A DNA stretch of 64,000 bases, from NCBI GenBank assembly GCA_030065915.1, contig JASJCQ010000020.1:97274-161273 (forward strand). The letters run 5' to 3'. The stretch is from Woeseiaceae bacterium. GTDB taxonomy: Bacteria; Pseudomonadota; Gammaproteobacteria; Steroidobacterales; Woeseiaceae. The position numbers were made by a program, and so were the translations under genes. Below, in pieces: positions 42,629 through 53,216 of this stretch (position 1 is its first letter; each line of letters starts with the position of its first letter). Below the pieces are notes generated by a model. It did not search any database. It was not told the origin of the DNA and saw only the letters and a list, made by a program, of their open reading frames with translations.

Positions 42629-44242
42629 TCAGAAGCTGCGTTTTGCTTCCAGCAGAATCTGCACATCATCGATGGACGCATCACCGTCCAAAGGAAACGC
42701 GAGATCAATGTGGGCGATCTTGGTTGTGCCGCCGCGGGTTGGCGCCAGGCGCAGCCCGATGCCGACGTCCTTAAGCCAGCCTTGCTCTTCCTCGACCAGC
42801 GGACGATCGCCGAAGCTTCGTCCTGCGTCGAAGAAGATGGCGCCGCCAACCCGGAAGAGACGCCACGGGTACCAATCTGTGAAGTAGCGCTGTTCGACCG
42901 TAAAAAGGACCTTCGACTCGGCATTCTGGTAACGCAGCGGATAACCGCGAAGGCCTGATTTACCGCCGAGCCGGACCGGATTGTCGAGATCCAGCTTGTC
43001 GCCGTAGGTGCCGGACGCCGACATGAAGAAGACGCGCTTTTCTGACTGTCTTCGATAATAGTCGACGGACAGGTCTATGCGCGTGTTAACGGCTTCGCCG
43101 TCCTCGACGCGTCCGCTGGCCGTGGCGCCGAGCAGCAGCGCCTTGCGGGTCAGGCTGCCAAATCCCTTGCTGGCCTGGGCGTTGTATACGAACGCGTCCC
43201 TGTCCGAGCCGAAAGACTCTGCCGCATAGCCGACTGTTCCCTGGAAACGGGTGCCGAGGTAGAAGTCTTCGGTTCTGCCGATGCGATTGCGATTCGCTGA
43301 CTCTTCGAACTTGTCCTCGACTATCTCGATGCCAATAAACGGATAGATCAGCTTGCGGTTGTCGGGGATCGCCTGCAAGAGCGTTGGCTCCGGAACGTCG
43401 AAGAACGTGTTTTCGTCGTAGACGACGCCGGCCGTCCAGCGTTGAACCCAGCCGTCCTTGAGGCCGCCGGACCATCCGTGGAAGAGCGACGCATACTGTT
43501 GCTCACTCTGAAACTCAGCGGCTTCGTCACCGAGGCTGTACAGCGCCGTGCGGCGTTCATCGTCCACGAGCCGGAGCCCGGCAGACCAGCGCGAATCCAG
43601 CTGGATGAAGGGCCGCACCAGCGACAGGATGTTCGACCTGCCGTCGGAGTTGTCGGCGAGGCGAAGAAAACCGGAGACCCAGCTGCGTCCCAGGTGCTGG
43701 TCGGCGAACTCGAATCGTCGGGAGACCCGGTCGACGGTCTCGATTCGAGCGACTCGCAGCGTCTGTCCCCGTCCCAGCAGGTTCGTGTCCTCGAGACCGT
43801 ACTTGGTGCGGTTCTCGCCGCCGGATCGCGATACCGAGATGTCCGGCAACAGCGTCCAGACATCCCGGGTCAGGACGTTGATCTTTGCTTTTCCGTCTTC
43901 GACCTCGGTGACATCCAGCGATACGTCCCAGAGATAGTCGTTCCTTCGAAGAATGCGCTCAGATTCCTGCAGCAGTCGCGCTGAGAACGGTTCCCCTTCC
44001 TTCAGCAGCAGTTGCTTTCGGATCACTTTGTCCTGGGTAACGACATGCAGGCGGTTGGCCCATCGATACAGCCAGTTGTTCTCTTCCGGGTTGTCGAGAT
44101 CGAAGATGTTGTGCTTCTCGAGAACGATCTCGCCGACAACGGCGCCTTGCGCCTCGACCGCTTCGGGAGACAGCTCATTCTCAGCGTGGGCTGCTATCGC
44201 CGCCAGCAGGGCGATCGTCATTGCGGAAATTCGGTTGCGCAT
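42629..44242 (-). CDS. Omp85-family outer-membrane protein (POTRA plus beta-barrel)
   Basis: 537 aa with a signal peptide (ending AAIAAHA). Residues about 75-125 form a POTRA-like domain (LLQESERILRRNDYLWDVSL), and the rest is a 16-strand-type barrel. Near the C-terminus, GGKSGLRGYPLRYQ corresponds to the loop-6 RGF/Y motif of Omp85 proteins, and the protein ends in phenylalanine. It is short and has only one clear POTRA, so it is not BamA; a TamA- or patatin-associated-type role is possible. Divergent from the S9 peptidase. Confidence 0.82.
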   Translation of the reverse strand: MRNRISAMTIALLAAIAAHAENELSPEAVEAQGAVVGEIVLEKHNIFDLDNPEENNWLYRWANRLHVVTQDKVIRKQLLLKEGEPFSARLLQESERILRRNDYLWDVSLDVTEVEDGKAKINVLTRDVWTLLPDISVSRSGGENRTKYGLEDTNLLGRGQTLRVARIETVDRVSRRFEFADQHLGRSWVSGFLRLADNSDGRSNILSLVRPFIQLDSRWSAGLRLVDDERRTALYSLGDEAAEFQSEQQYASLFHGWSGGLKDGWVQRWTAGVVYDENTFFDVPEPTLLQAIPDNRKLIYPFIGIEIVEDKFEESANRNRIGRTEDFYLGTRFQGTVGYAAESFGSDRDAFVYNAQASKGFGSLTRKALLLGATASGRVEDGEAVNTRIDLSVDYYRRQSEKRVFFMSASGTYGDKLDLDNPVRLGGKSGLRGYPLRYQNAESKVLFTVEQRYFTDWYPWRLFRVGGAIFFDAGRSFGDRPLVEEEQGWLKDVGIGLRLAPTRGGTTKIAHIDLAFPLDGDASIDDVQILLEAKRSF

Positions 44243-44330
44243 CGTGGGTCGTCAGAGGTTCACGGCTGCCAAAGCTACCACAGGAAACTTGTTAGTATCT
44301 GCCGACACGTCACAGTCATCCGAGTAATTC

Positions 44331-46271
44331 ATGCCACGCTTGTTCTTTTCTGTTCTTCTCGTGTTTCTCGTCTACGGACGCGCGTCTGCTGTGCCGCCGC
44401 TGGCGGACTACGCCGCGCTGCCCGACGTCGACCTGGTAACGCTGTCACCGTCCGGGCGGCTGATGGCGCTCCGCCAGACGTCCGGGGGCTCCGACAACGT
44501 TGTCGTTTACGATCTCCTCGAACGGCGCTACGTGACCGGCGTCGACGTGTCCGAAGTGGATCCCCGGCAATTGATGTTTACCAACGACGAGCACTTGCTG
44601 CTTGTCGCCGGTTCCACACAACGCAGCATGTATGTTCGAAGTGCCTTTGACTACAGCGCCGCGTTCTCCCTGGACCTCAGCACCGGCGAGGTGACGCGGT
44701 TGCTGCGTCGCGCGAAGGACCTGTACCCCTACCAATCCGGTCTGGGGCGCGTTATCGGCGCCAGCGAGGACGGTAATCACATCTACATGCCTGCGTACGA
44801 GTCGGAAAAGAACGCGCAAAACCCTCGTTACAGCGTATTCCGAGTCGAACTCGACAGTAACCGTACACGGAAGGTTCGCAATGGCAGCGTCGATACGATC
44901 GACTGGTTCGTCGACGCCGACGGTCGACCGCTCGTCCGGGAAGACTACGACAACCAGGACGAGCTGCACCAGATCTGGGTTACCGATGGCAACAAGCGAC
45001 GCCTGGTCTATGAGCATGCCGGCGGCTTGCCCAGGATCAGTCCCGTTGGCCTGACGCCGGACCGTCAGGCGCTGATCGTCGCGGGGTATTCAGACGCCGG
45101 GCGACGCACGTTTTTCAAGCTCGATCTGGACGACGGCGAGATGAGCGGTCCGATTCTCGATCGAGAGGGCAAGAGCGCTTACCGGGTGCTGGTCGACGTC
45201 AATCGCGTCGTGCACGGTGTTGAATTCGCGGGATTCAAGCCCGAGTACGAATTCTTCGACCCTGAGTTGAACAAGCGCATCAATAGCATCCAGTCCCGAT
45301 TACCGCAGACATCGGCGCGCCTGCAAAGCTACAGCGCCAATTTTTCGGATCTTGCAATTCACGTGTCCGGCGGCTGGCATTCCGGCGCATCGTTGCTGTT
45401 CAGAAAGGGCGCGGATGAACCCGAGATGATCGCGACCGATCGTGAGACGATTACGTCCGACTTCGTCGCACCCACATCGATTATTCAATACGAAGCGGGC
45501 GACGGGCTGACGATTCCTGCCTTGGTGACAGCGTATGACGCCGTGATGGAAGAGGGCAACGCTCCGCTGGTTGTGATGCCGCACGGTGGACCTGAGTCGC
45601 ACGACAAGTTTCACTTCGACTGGCTGGCGCAGTATTTCGCGAGCAGGAACTACGTCGTGCTGCAGCCGCAGTTCAGGGGCTCCGACGGTTTCGGCTGGGA
45701 TTTCCGCGAGGCAGGCCGCGGAGAATGGGGCGGCAAAATGCAGACCGATCTCGATGATGGCGTCGATCACCTGGTCCAGTTAGGAAAGGTGGATCCCGAT
45801 CGTGTCTGCATCGTGGGCGCGAGCTATGGCGGCTACGCAGCGCTGGCGGCCAGCGTGCAGTCCGAGGGACGCTACCATTGTGCGGCGTCGGTCAACGGCC
45901 TTTCCGATTTGCGCCGAATGCTGTCAGACAGGAGTCGGGATTTTGGCCGGGACCACTGGGTCATCCGTTATTGGGAGACGCTCTATGGAACGGACCGCTA
46001 CGATAAAGAGACCATCGATGCGTTGTCGCCTGCGAAAATGGCCGACAGGGTCGACATTCCCGTCCTGCTCATCCACGGCAAAGACGACACGGTGGTGCCC
46101 ATTGAGCAAAGTCGAGTCATGCATAAAGCGCTGAGGCGCGCAGACAAAGACGTAACATTTATTCAGCTCAAGGGCGAAGACCATTGGTTGTCCTATGGGG
46201 ATACTCGACTCGCGGCACTGGGGGCGATATCGGAGTTCGTCGAGCGCCACATAGGCGCCGGCGAGCAATAG
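44331..46271 (+). CDS. Secreted S9-family prolyl oligopeptidase-type peptidase
   Basis: 646 aa with a signal peptide (ending GRASA). An N-terminal beta-propeller (about 25-370) precedes an alpha/beta hydrolase domain. The triad is S498 in GASYGGYAAL, D586 in HGKDDTVVP and H618 in GEDHWLS. It should cleave short peptides, often after proline or alanine, in the periplasm. Together with the M14, M20 and M28 enzymes it indicates a peptide-scavenging lifestyle. Confidence 0.93.
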   Translation: MPRLFFSVLLVFLVYGRASAVPPLADYAALPDVDLVTLSPSGRLMALRQTSGGSDNVVVYDLLERRYVTGVDVSEVDPRQLMFTNDEHLLLVAGSTQRSMYVRSAFDYSAAFSLDLSTGEVTRLLRRAKDLYPYQSGLGRVIGASEDGNHIYMPAYESEKNAQNPRYSVFRVELDSNRTRKVRNGSVDTIDWFVDADGRPLVREDYDNQDELHQIWVTDGNKRRLVYEHAGGLPRISPVGLTPDRQALIVAGYSDAGRRTFFKLDLDDGEMSGPILDREGKSAYRVLVDVNRVVHGVEFAGFKPEYEFFDPELNKRINSIQSRLPQTSARLQSYSANFSDLAIHVSGGWHSGASLLFRKGADEPEMIATDRETITSDFVAPTSIIQYEAGDGLTIPALVTAYDAVMEEGNAPLVVMPHGGPESHDKFHFDWLAQYFASRNYVVLQPQFRGSDGFGWDFREAGRGEWGGKMQTDLDDGVDHLVQLGKVDPDRVCIVGASYGGYAALAASVQSEGRYHCAASVNGLSDLRRMLSDRSRDFGRDHWVIRYWETLYGTDRYDKETIDALSPAKMADRVDIPVLLIHGKDDTVVPIEQSRVMHKALRRADKDVTFIQLKGEDHWLSYGDTRLAALGAISEFVERHIGAGEQ

Positions 46272-46327
46272 GTTTCCCGCGCAACCTTTCTTCTGCGATC
46301 GGCGCTGTCGATGGAGATGTCATTCGC

Positions 46328-46333
46328 TATACT
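46328..46333 (+). promoter_or_regulatory. -10-like TATACT upstream of oadG
   Basis: CGCTATACTCC lies 31 nt before the oadG ATG at 46364. A matching -35 is not clear. The position suits a promoter for oadGAB separate from the S9 gene. Confidence 0.4.
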
Positions 46334-46363
46334 CCCGTAGCTGAATTGCGCGGGAATCGGGAA

Positions 46364-46573
46364 ATGGACGGAAGCTTGCTGGAACAGGGCACGACGCTGA
46401 TGCTGGTCGGTATGGGCACCGTGTTTGTCTTCCTGACGATGCTGGTCGTGGCTGTCACCGGAATGGCTCGATTTGCGGCGCTTTTCAAGAAAGAACCAGA
46501 CGTCGACACCGGCATCCAGCCGGACGAAGTCGCTGCGATCACCGCAGCCATCACGAAACATCGCAGCTCCTGA
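46364..46573 (+). CDS. oadG: Oxaloacetate decarboxylase gamma subunit
   Basis: 69 aa from the ATG at 46364. One membrane helix (LMLVGMGTVFVFLTMLVVAVTG region, about 12-35) is followed by a cytoplasmic tail with PDEVAAITAAITKH, typical of OadG. It stabilises the alpha/beta complex and helps bind zinc. It is the first gene of oadGAB, 12 bp before oadA. Confidence 0.9.
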   Translation: MDGSLLEQGTTLMLVGMGTVFVFLTMLVVAVTGMARFAALFKKEPDVDTGIQPDEVAAITAAITKHRSS

Positions 46574-46585
46574 GCGGACAAGTCT

Positions 46586-48367
46586 ATGAGTAATTCACAA
46601 GCGCTCGGCATCACCGAGCTCGTTTTGCGCGATGGGCACCAGAGCCTGCTCGCCACCCGGATGCGCACCGAGGACATGTTGCCGATCGCCGAGAAGCTCG
46701 ACAGCGTCGGTTTCTGGTCCATCGAGTCCTGGGGCGGAGCGACCTTCGATTCGTGCATTCGGTACCTGGGCGAGGATCCGTGGGAGCGGATCCGGCAGCT
46801 CAAAGCCGCGATGCCGAAGACGCCGCAACAGATGCTATTCCGCGGCCAGAACATCCTCGGCTACCGACACTATGCGGACGACCTCGTCGAGAAGTTTGTC
46901 GAGCGCTGCGCCGTCAACGGCGTCGATGTGTTCAGGATTTTCGACGCGTTGAATGACATGCGAAATCTAGAGACGGCGATCAAGGCAACGCTGGCCGTCG
47001 ACAAGCATGCGCAGGGGACACTGTCTTATACCGTGAGCCCCGTGCACACCATGGACCTGTGGGTCGACATGGGACGTCGAATCGAAGACATGGGCGCCCA
47101 CTCGATCGCCATCAAGGACATGGCGGGCCTCCTGAAGCCCTACGTGGCCTTCGAACTCGTCACGCGCCTCAAGGAGGCCGTGGATATCCCGATCCACATG
47201 CAGTGCCACGCAACGACCGGCCTGTCGACGGCAGCGAATTTGAAGGCGGCGGAGGCGGGCATCGACAACATCGATACCGCAATCTCGTCGATGAGTATGA
47301 CTTACGGCCATACGTCGACGGAAACCATGGTTGCTTCTCTCGAGGATGAGCCGCGTTCCACGGGCCTCGATCTGAAGCTGCTCGAGGAGATCGCGGCCTA
47401 CTTCCGCGACGTTCGCAAGAAGTACGCGAAGTTCGAGGGCGGTCTCAGGGGGACCGACTCCAGGATTCTCGTCGCTCAGGTGCCCGGCGGCATGCTGACC
47501 AACCTCGAGAACCAGCTGCGCGAGCAGAATGCGAGCGACAAGCTCGATGAAGTACTTGACGAGATTCCCCGGGTGCGCGAAGACCTCGGCATGCTGCCGC
47601 TCGTGACACCGACGTCCCAGATTGTCGGGACTCAAGCCGTCATCAACGTACTGTCGGGCGGTCGCTACAAGACGATCAGCAAGGAAACCGCCGGTATCCT
47701 CAAGGGTGAATACGGTGCCACGCCGACGGAAGTGAACAAGGAGCTGCAGGCGCAGGTGCTCGAAGGTGCCGATCCGATCACCGTGCGACCCGCTGACCTT
47801 CTGGAGCCCGAGCTCGAGCACCAGACAGAGGAATTATTGAAAATCGCGAAGGAGGAGGGTATTCGACTGGCGGATGACGTTGTTGACGACGTTCTGACCT
47901 ACGCGCTTTTCCCGCAGATCGGTATCAAGTTCCTGAAGAATCGGGACAACCCGGACGCGTTTGAGCCGGCACCGGGCAGCGAGCCGGAGCCTGCAGCAGC
48001 CCCTGCGGCGGCAGCGCCGGCGACCGGCGCGGCGGTCTATGACGTTCGCGTCAACGGCAAGCCGTTCACGGTCGAAGTGGCTGCCAGCGGAGCCCTGCAG
48101 TCGGTGGCCCCGGCTGTGGCACCTGCGCCCGCGGCAGCAGCGCCGGCCGGTGGCGGTGAACCCGTCGACGCTGTGCTGGCAGGCAACATCTTCAAGGTCA
48201 ACGTGAAGCCTGGCGATTCAGTAGCCGAGGGCGACACGCTGGTTGTCGTTGAGGCAATGAAGATGGAGACGGCAGTTGCCGCACCCAGGTCGGGCACGGT
48301 AGCGGAAGTGCACGTGGCCGAAGGCGATGTGATCGCCGTCGGCGATACGCTCGTCACGATCGCCTGA
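46586..48367 (+). CDS. oadA: Oxaloacetate decarboxylase alpha subunit (carboxyltransferase plus biotin carrier)
   Basis: 593 aa. The carboxyltransferase domain ([37 protein letters not shown]) is followed by a conserved PYC/OADA domain, an alanine/proline-rich linker (about 465-520) and a biotinyl domain with K559 in EAMKMETA. It transfers the carboxyl of oxaloacetate to biotin for release by OadB. Confidence 0.95.
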   Translation: MSNSQALGITELVLRDGHQSLLATRMRTEDMLPIAEKLDSVGFWSIESWGGATFDSCIRYLGEDPWERIRQLKAAMPKTPQQMLFRGQNILGYRHYADDLVEKFVERCAVNGVDVFRIFDALNDMRNLETAIKATLAVDKHAQGTLSYTVSPVHTMDLWVDMGRRIEDMGAHSIAIKDMAGLLKPYVAFELVTRLKEAVDIPIHMQCHATTGLSTAANLKAAEAGIDNIDTAISSMSMTYGHTSTETMVASLEDEPRSTGLDLKLLEEIAAYFRDVRKKYAKFEGGLRGTDSRILVAQVPGGMLTNLENQLREQNASDKLDEVLDEIPRVREDLGMLPLVTPTSQIVGTQAVINVLSGGRYKTISKETAGILKGEYGATPTEVNKELQAQVLEGADPITVRPADLLEPELEHQTEELLKIAKEEGIRLADDVVDDVLTYALFPQIGIKFLKNRDNPDAFEPAPGSEPEPAAAPAAAAPATGAAVYDVRVNGKPFTVEVAASGALQSVAPAVAPAPAAAAPAGGGEPVDAVLAGNIFKVNVKPGDSVAEGDTLVVVEAMKMETAVAAPRSGTVAEVHVAEGDVIAVGDTLVTIA

Positions 48368-48369
48368 AG

Positions 48370-49500
48370 ATGGAACTGGTTCAGCAACTCTGGCAAGGCT
48401 CCGGCCTGTATCAGCTGAGCTTCGGCCAGGTGGCCATGTTGCTCATCTGCCTCGGGTTGCTCTACCTCGGTATCGCAAAAAAGTTCGAGCCGCTGCTGCT
48501 CGTCACGATCGGCTTTGGCGGGCTGCTCAGTAATATCCCGGGTGTCGAGATTGCAACCGGCGAAGGTTGGCTGTATCTCGTCTACACGGTGGGCATCGAG
48601 ACCGGCGTGTTCCCGCTGATCATCTTCATGGGCGTCGGCGCAATGACCGACTTCGGTCCGCTGTTGGCGAATCCACGCACGCTGTTCCTCGGCGCGGCGG
48701 CACAGTTCGGTATTTTCGCGACGCTGCTGGGCGCGCTGGCACTGACCAACTTTGGCATCATGGATTTCTCCCTGAAAGAAGCAGCCGCGATCGCCATCAT
48801 CGGCGGAGCCGATGGCCCGACGGCGATCTACGTCGCCGGACAACTGGCGCCGCACCTGCTCGGCGCCATCGCCGTAGCGGCATATTCGTACATGGCGCTG
48901 GTACCGATCATTCAGCCGCCCATCATGAAGCTCCTGACCACCGAGTCGGAGCGCAAGATCAAGATGGTGCAGCTGCGGGAAGTCTCCAAGCTCGAACGCA
49001 TCATGTTCCCCATTTTGCTGTTGTTGCTGGTCGCATTGCTGCTGCCTTCGGCAGCGCCGCTGCTCGGAATGCTGGCCTTCGGCAACCTGATGCGTGAGTG
49101 TGGCGTCGTGGACCGGCTGTCGGACACCGCGCAAAATGCGTTGATCAATATCGTGACGATTTTCTTAGGATTGGCGGTTGGCTCAAAGCTGAGTGCGGAG
49201 GCGTTTCTTGCGCCGAGCACACTCGGCATCCTGCTGCTCGGCATGGTGGCTTTCGCCATCGGTACGGCAAGCGGCGTCATCATGGGCAAGATCATGAACA
49301 AGCTGTCGACGAATCCGATCAACCCGCTGATCGGCGCGGCCGGCGTATCGGCGGTGCCCATGGCAGCCCGAGTTGCGAACAAGGTCGGGCTCGAGGCCAA
49401 CCCGCACAATATCCTGCTGATGCATGCAATGGGCCCCAACGTGGCCGGCGTCATCGGCTCCGCGGTCGCGGCCGGCGTCATGATCCTGTTCGCAGGCTAG
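48370..49500 (+). CDS. oadB: Oxaloacetate decarboxylase beta subunit (sodium pump)
   Basis: 376 aa, highly hydrophobic, with nine or more membrane segments. [21 protein letters not shown] is the conserved sodium-site region, and [18 protein letters not shown] is the second signature. Carboxybiotin decarboxylation here exports Na+. It starts 2 bp after oadA. The pump suits a marine organism that uses a sodium cycle. Confidence 0.95.
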   Translation: MELVQQLWQGSGLYQLSFGQVAMLLICLGLLYLGIAKKFEPLLLVTIGFGGLLSNIPGVEIATGEGWLYLVYTVGIETGVFPLIIFMGVGAMTDFGPLLANPRTLFLGAAAQFGIFATLLGALALTNFGIMDFSLKEAAAIAIIGGADGPTAIYVAGQLAPHLLGAIAVAAYSYMALVPIIQPPIMKLLTTESERKIKMVQLREVSKLERIMFPILLLLLVALLLPSAAPLLGMLAFGNLMRECGVVDRLSDTAQNALINIVTIFLGLAVGSKLSAEAFLAPSTLGILLLGMVAFAIGTASGVIMGKIMNKLSTNPINPLIGAAGVSAVPMAARVANKVGLEANPHNILLMHAMGPNVAGVIGSAVAAGVMILFAG

Positions 49501-49738
49501 CTCCGCAAAGGGCTGCTGCACCGCTTTTCGTCACTGCCCCGTCCCCTTAATACCTGTCTTATGTCCAGACGGTGAAGTCTGAGCCGCGAGACGATCGCTG
49601 AGCGCGAGCAACGTTGACGACGCGAAAGGCCCGAACACCGCACCGTTGCTGCAATCGAAATTCTCACGTCAACCAAACCAGATCCCGCCCGTTGCTAGGA
49701 GGAAGAACCTCTCAATCACTCTTATCAAGGGAACTGTC

Positions 49739-51616
49739 ATGAAAGGGATGCTACGTAATTTGGGTTTACTTATTGCGCCGCTCGTACTGGTTGCGTGCGG
49801 TGGCGGCGGATCGTCGGAGACCAGCGTTCCGCCGGTTGCTGCAGTCTGTGATCCGGCGAATCCGGCTACGCACGATGAATGCGGCACTGTCCTGCTTGGG
49901 CTGACCGATGCGGACGGTGACTTCCTGAACTACACCGTCGACGTCGTGTCGCTGACGCTTCAAACCGCGAACGGTCGCGTCATCGAGACGCTTCCTCGCA
50001 GCACGCGTATCAACTTCGCTGAGTACGTGGACCTGACCGAGCTGTTCACGGTCGCGACGGTGCCGCCTGCCACGTACGTGGGCGGTTCGATCACGCTGGA
50101 CTACAGCGAGGCCGAGGTCTTCGTCGAGGAAAACGGCGAGGCGAGGGAGGCCACTGTCATCGACGATGAAGGCGCTGAACTGACACAGGCGACCTTATCC
50201 GTCTCCCTGTCGAACCGTGATCGCCTCATCGTGACCCGCGGTCGGCCGGCGTTTCTTCAGCTCGACTTCGATCTCGAGGCATCGCACATCGTCGACCTGA
50301 CGCCAGTCGAGGCAACCGCAGAGGCTGAGCCGTTTATTCTCGCCGAGGTCACCCCGGTCGATGAGAAGACGATTCGCGTGCGCGGCCCGGTTGTCGAAGT
50401 GGCTGTCGATGCGATGAGCTACACCGTTGCCGTCCGCCCGTTCCGCGACCGTGACGGCGACTTCGGCCGGGCTACCGTTAACGTGACGGACGACACGGAG
50501 TTCGAAGTGAATGGCGAGATGTCTGGCGGCGTCGCTGGCCTTGAGGCTCTGGCGGCGGCCGGCGCCGGGACGCCGAGCATCGCCCTGGGTGTGCTGAACG
50601 TCCAGGCTCGTGAGTTCACGGCTGAACGTGTGTTGGCCGGCAGCAGTGTTCCCGGCATTGATCGTGACGCTGTGAAAGGCAACATCATCGCTCGCAACGG
50701 GAACTTCCTGACGATTCGTGGCGCGACGATTATTCCGTCGGATCGTCGCGCGCACTTCCATGACGATGTCGTTGTCGAAGTCAGTGAAAACACGCGCGTG
50801 TTCAAAGACGGTGAGCGCGACGCCGCAGTGACGATCGACGATCTGTCTATCGGCCAGCGCGTGACGGTCCGAGGCAATCAGCCTGTGCCGTCGGTCGACG
50901 CCAATGCACCGGACATTCTCTTCGATGCTACGGAAGGCGCCGTGCGGATGCACCTGACGCGGTTGTCGGGCGTTGTCAACGAGGTCGTCTCCGGCGAGAC
51001 ATCGATTGACCTGCAGTCCATCGATCGCCGTCGTGTGTCGATCTTTGACTTCAGCGGAACCGGCACGTCGCCCGATACGGACGCCGATCCGGATAACTAC
51101 CAGGTCGTCACCGGGCCGATCACGCTGTCGAACTTCGCCGAAGGCAAGCCGATCGTCGCCAAGGGATTCCCGACGGCGTTCGGGTTCGCGCCGCCCGACT
51201 TCATGGGCCGCACGGTGATTGACTTCACCGACGTCCGCAGCAAGCTGGGTATTGGTTGGGGTGCCGAAGGCACGGTCGCACCGTTCCTGTCCATCGGCAC
51301 TGACGGGCTCGTCATCGACAACCAGAACCCGGACATCGACGTACGCAAGTACATCAAGCAGGGTCCGGTCCTGATCGACCTGACGGAGCTGCCGTCTGGA
51401 ACGACGATCGTGCCTCGGGAGACGGATCGTATGCTGTTCTCGATCAAGTCTGGCGACAGCATCCGCCTGTACTCGGACTTCGGTGACTTCATCGACGACC
51501 TGTCGACCAGTCTCGACGGTGCGACGGCAGCGAGGTCGATGCACGCGGTCGGCATGTATGACGCCGGCAGCAATGTCTTCACCGCCGCCAAGATCGGCAT
51601 CCTGCTGATCGACTAG
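49739..51616 (+). CDS. DUF4382/DUF5666-type lipoprotein
   Basis: 625 aa from the ATG at 49739 (AAGGGA upstream). The lipobox LVLVAC is followed by a glycine/serine spacer. Residues about 40-180 look like DUF4382 (LLGLTDADGDFLNYTVDVVSL), and the rest contains repeated DUF5666 OB-like modules (IRVRGPVVEV, VKGNIIARNGNFLTIRG, IDDLSIGQRVTVRG). These are surface or periplasmic proteins of unknown role. The gene is followed by a very strong terminator. Confidence 0.8.
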   Translation: MKGMLRNLGLLIAPLVLVACGGGGSSETSVPPVAAVCDPANPATHDECGTVLLGLTDADGDFLNYTVDVVSLTLQTANGRVIETLPRSTRINFAEYVDLTELFTVATVPPATYVGGSITLDYSEAEVFVEENGEAREATVIDDEGAELTQATLSVSLSNRDRLIVTRGRPAFLQLDFDLEASHIVDLTPVEATAEAEPFILAEVTPVDEKTIRVRGPVVEVAVDAMSYTVAVRPFRDRDGDFGRATVNVTDDTEFEVNGEMSGGVAGLEALAAAGAGTPSIALGVLNVQAREFTAERVLAGSSVPGIDRDAVKGNIIARNGNFLTIRGATIIPSDRRAHFHDDVVVEVSENTRVFKDGERDAAVTIDDLSIGQRVTVRGNQPVPSVDANAPDILFDATEGAVRMHLTRLSGVVNEVVSGETSIDLQSIDRRRVSIFDFSGTGTSPDTDADPDNYQVVTGPITLSNFAEGKPIVAKGFPTAFGFAPPDFMGRTVIDFTDVRSKLGIGWGAEGTVAPFLSIGTDGLVIDNQNPDIDVRKYIKQGPVLIDLTELPSGTTIVPRETDRMLFSIKSGDSIRLYSDFGDFIDDLSTSLDGATAARSMHAVGMYDAGSNVFTAAKIGILLID

Positions 51617-51637
51617 GGCAACGTTCTTCTGGTAGGT

Positions 51638-51671
51638 GAGGCGCCACGATCTCGTGGCGCCTCTTTTTTTT
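51638..51671 (+). terminator. Strong intrinsic terminator
   Basis: GAGGCGCCACGA (51638-51649) and TCGTGGCGCCTC (51652-51663) form a perfect stem followed immediately by eight T residues (51664-51671). It ends the DUF5666 lipoprotein gene 22 nt beyond its stop codon. Confidence 0.95.
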
Positions 51672-51730
51672 GCGGAGACTCTCCCCGGACAAGTAAACGT
51701 TTCAGTCGACTGATTGGCAGGGACATAGAA

Positions 51731-51753
51731 AAAGGGGACCGTCGGGTCCCCTT
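51731..51753 (-). terminator. Intrinsic terminator of the M20 peptidase operon
   Basis: AAGGGGACC and GGTCCCCTT pair around GTCG. On the minus strand the stem is followed by TTTTTC, giving a good terminator 24 nt beyond the M20 stop codon. Confidence 0.85.
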
Positions 51754-51776
51754 ATTTGCCGGTCAGCCAGAAAGCG

Positions 51777-53216
51777 TTATGCGGCTTTTTTCACCCCCGA
51801 CTTGTGCTCAAAGTGGTCCTTCAGGACTTGCGCGACGCAGGCCGTGAGTCGCTTGCCGGTCTCGATGTGCAGGAACTCGTTCGGTCCGTGCGCATTCGAC
51901 TTCGGCCCGAGCAGGCCGGTAATCAGGAACTGCGCATCGGGGAAACGCTCGCCCAGCATGCTCATGAACGGGATCGTTCCGCCTGTGCCCATGTACATTG
52001 AAGGCTTGCCGAAGAACGCCATCGATGCCGTTTGCATCGAATCGTGTAACCAATCGGCCACTGGGGGCGCGCTCCAGCCCTGTCCACCGTCATTCGCGTC
52101 GAAGGTTACCTTACACAGCGGCGGTGGATCCGACTCCAGCACCTGCCTTATGGCTTCGCCGGCTTCCTGCGCATTGCAGGTGGGCGGCAGTCGGAAAGAC
52201 AGCTTGAGCGCGTTGAACGGAAGTTGCGTGTTACCGGCATTGCCCAGCGCCGGCAAACCGTCGGCGCCGGTCACGCTGAGGGTCGGCCGCCATGTGTTGT
52301 TCAACAGAAGCTCCGCATGCGACTCGGCCGGCTTCGGGCTGTCGACTGCCCACGGGTACTTGTCGTACACCGTGATTCCGAGGGTCTCGGCGGCCAGTCT
52401 TGCCTGCTCGACGCGCTCCTCGGGGATCTCCGCATGCAGAGCGTCCAGTGTGATCCGGCCGGTCAACTCGTCTTCTAGCCGGGACAACAGTTGCCGCAAT
52501 ATGCGAAAGCTGTTCGGCACGATGCCGCCTGCGCCGCCCGAGTGCACGCCTTCGGTCAGGACATCCACACGCAATTCCCCGGTCAGGTTGCCGCGCAGCG
52601 AGGTCGTGCACCACAGCTGGTCGTAGTTACCGCACTCGGCATCGAGGCAGACGACGAGGTCGGGCTGGCCGATGCGGTCTTCCAGCAGGTCGATGTAGTA
52701 GGGCAGGTCGAAGCTGCCGCTTTCCTCGCAGCCTTCGATCAGGACGACGCAATGCGCATGCGGGATGCCCTGTTCCTGCAGCGCGCGGATCGCCGTCAGC
52801 GAGCCGAACGTCGAATAGCCGTCGTCGGCGCCGCCACGACCGTACAACTTGCCGTCCTTGATCTTCGGCTCCCACGGCGACAGGTCGTCGGCCCAGCCGG
52901 TGAATTCCGGCTGTTTGTCGTAGTGACCATACAGCAGGACAACATCATCAGACCGGCCGGGAATATCGATGAACAGCACCGGCGTACGCCCCTCGATCTG
53001 CACCACCTCGACCGTCATTCCGTCGATCGGCTGTTTCGCGCTCCAGGCCTCGAGCTGGCGCACGGCTTTCTCCATGTGGCCGTGCTCGTCCCAGTCAGGG
53101 TCAAACATCGGCGATTTGTTGGGAATACGGATGTAGTCCTCCAGCTCCGGGATGATCTCGGAGTCCCAGAGTCCGTAGACAAAGTCTTCTGCCTTTTTCG
53201 TGTCCATAGGTCGCAT
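51777..53216 (-). CDS. M20-family metallopeptidase
   Basis: 479 aa (or 476 from the second methionine), cytoplasmic. The metal ligands of M20 enzymes are present: YGHYDKQPE, RGGADDGYS, EGCEESGS, CLDAECG and a late KSNAHGPNEFL histidine. A lid/dimerisation domain lies between. Related enzymes are dipeptidases or carboxypeptidases. The start ATG overlaps the stop of the upstream MBL gene by one base. Confidence 0.93.
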   Translation of the reverse strand: MRPMDTKKAEDFVYGLWDSEIIPELEDYIRIPNKSPMFDPDWDEHGHMEKAVRQLEAWSAKQPIDGMTVEVVQIEGRTPVLFIDIPGRSDDVVLLYGHYDKQPEFTGWADDLSPWEPKIKDGKLYGRGGADDGYSTFGSLTAIRALQEQGIPHAHCVVLIEGCEESGSFDLPYYIDLLEDRIGQPDLVVCLDAECGNYDQLWCTTSLRGNLTGELRVDVLTEGVHSGGAGGIVPNSFRILRQLLSRLEDELTGRITLDALHAEIPEERVEQARLAAETLGITVYDKYPWAVDSPKPAESHAELLLNNTWRPTLSVTGADGLPALGNAGNTQLPFNALKLSFRLPPTCNAQEAGEAIRQVLESDPPPLCKVTFDANDGGQGWSAPPVADWLHDSMQTASMAFFGKPSMYMGTGGTIPFMSMLGERFPDAQFLITGLLGPKSNAHGPNEFLHIETGKRLTACVAQVLKDHFEHKSGVKKAA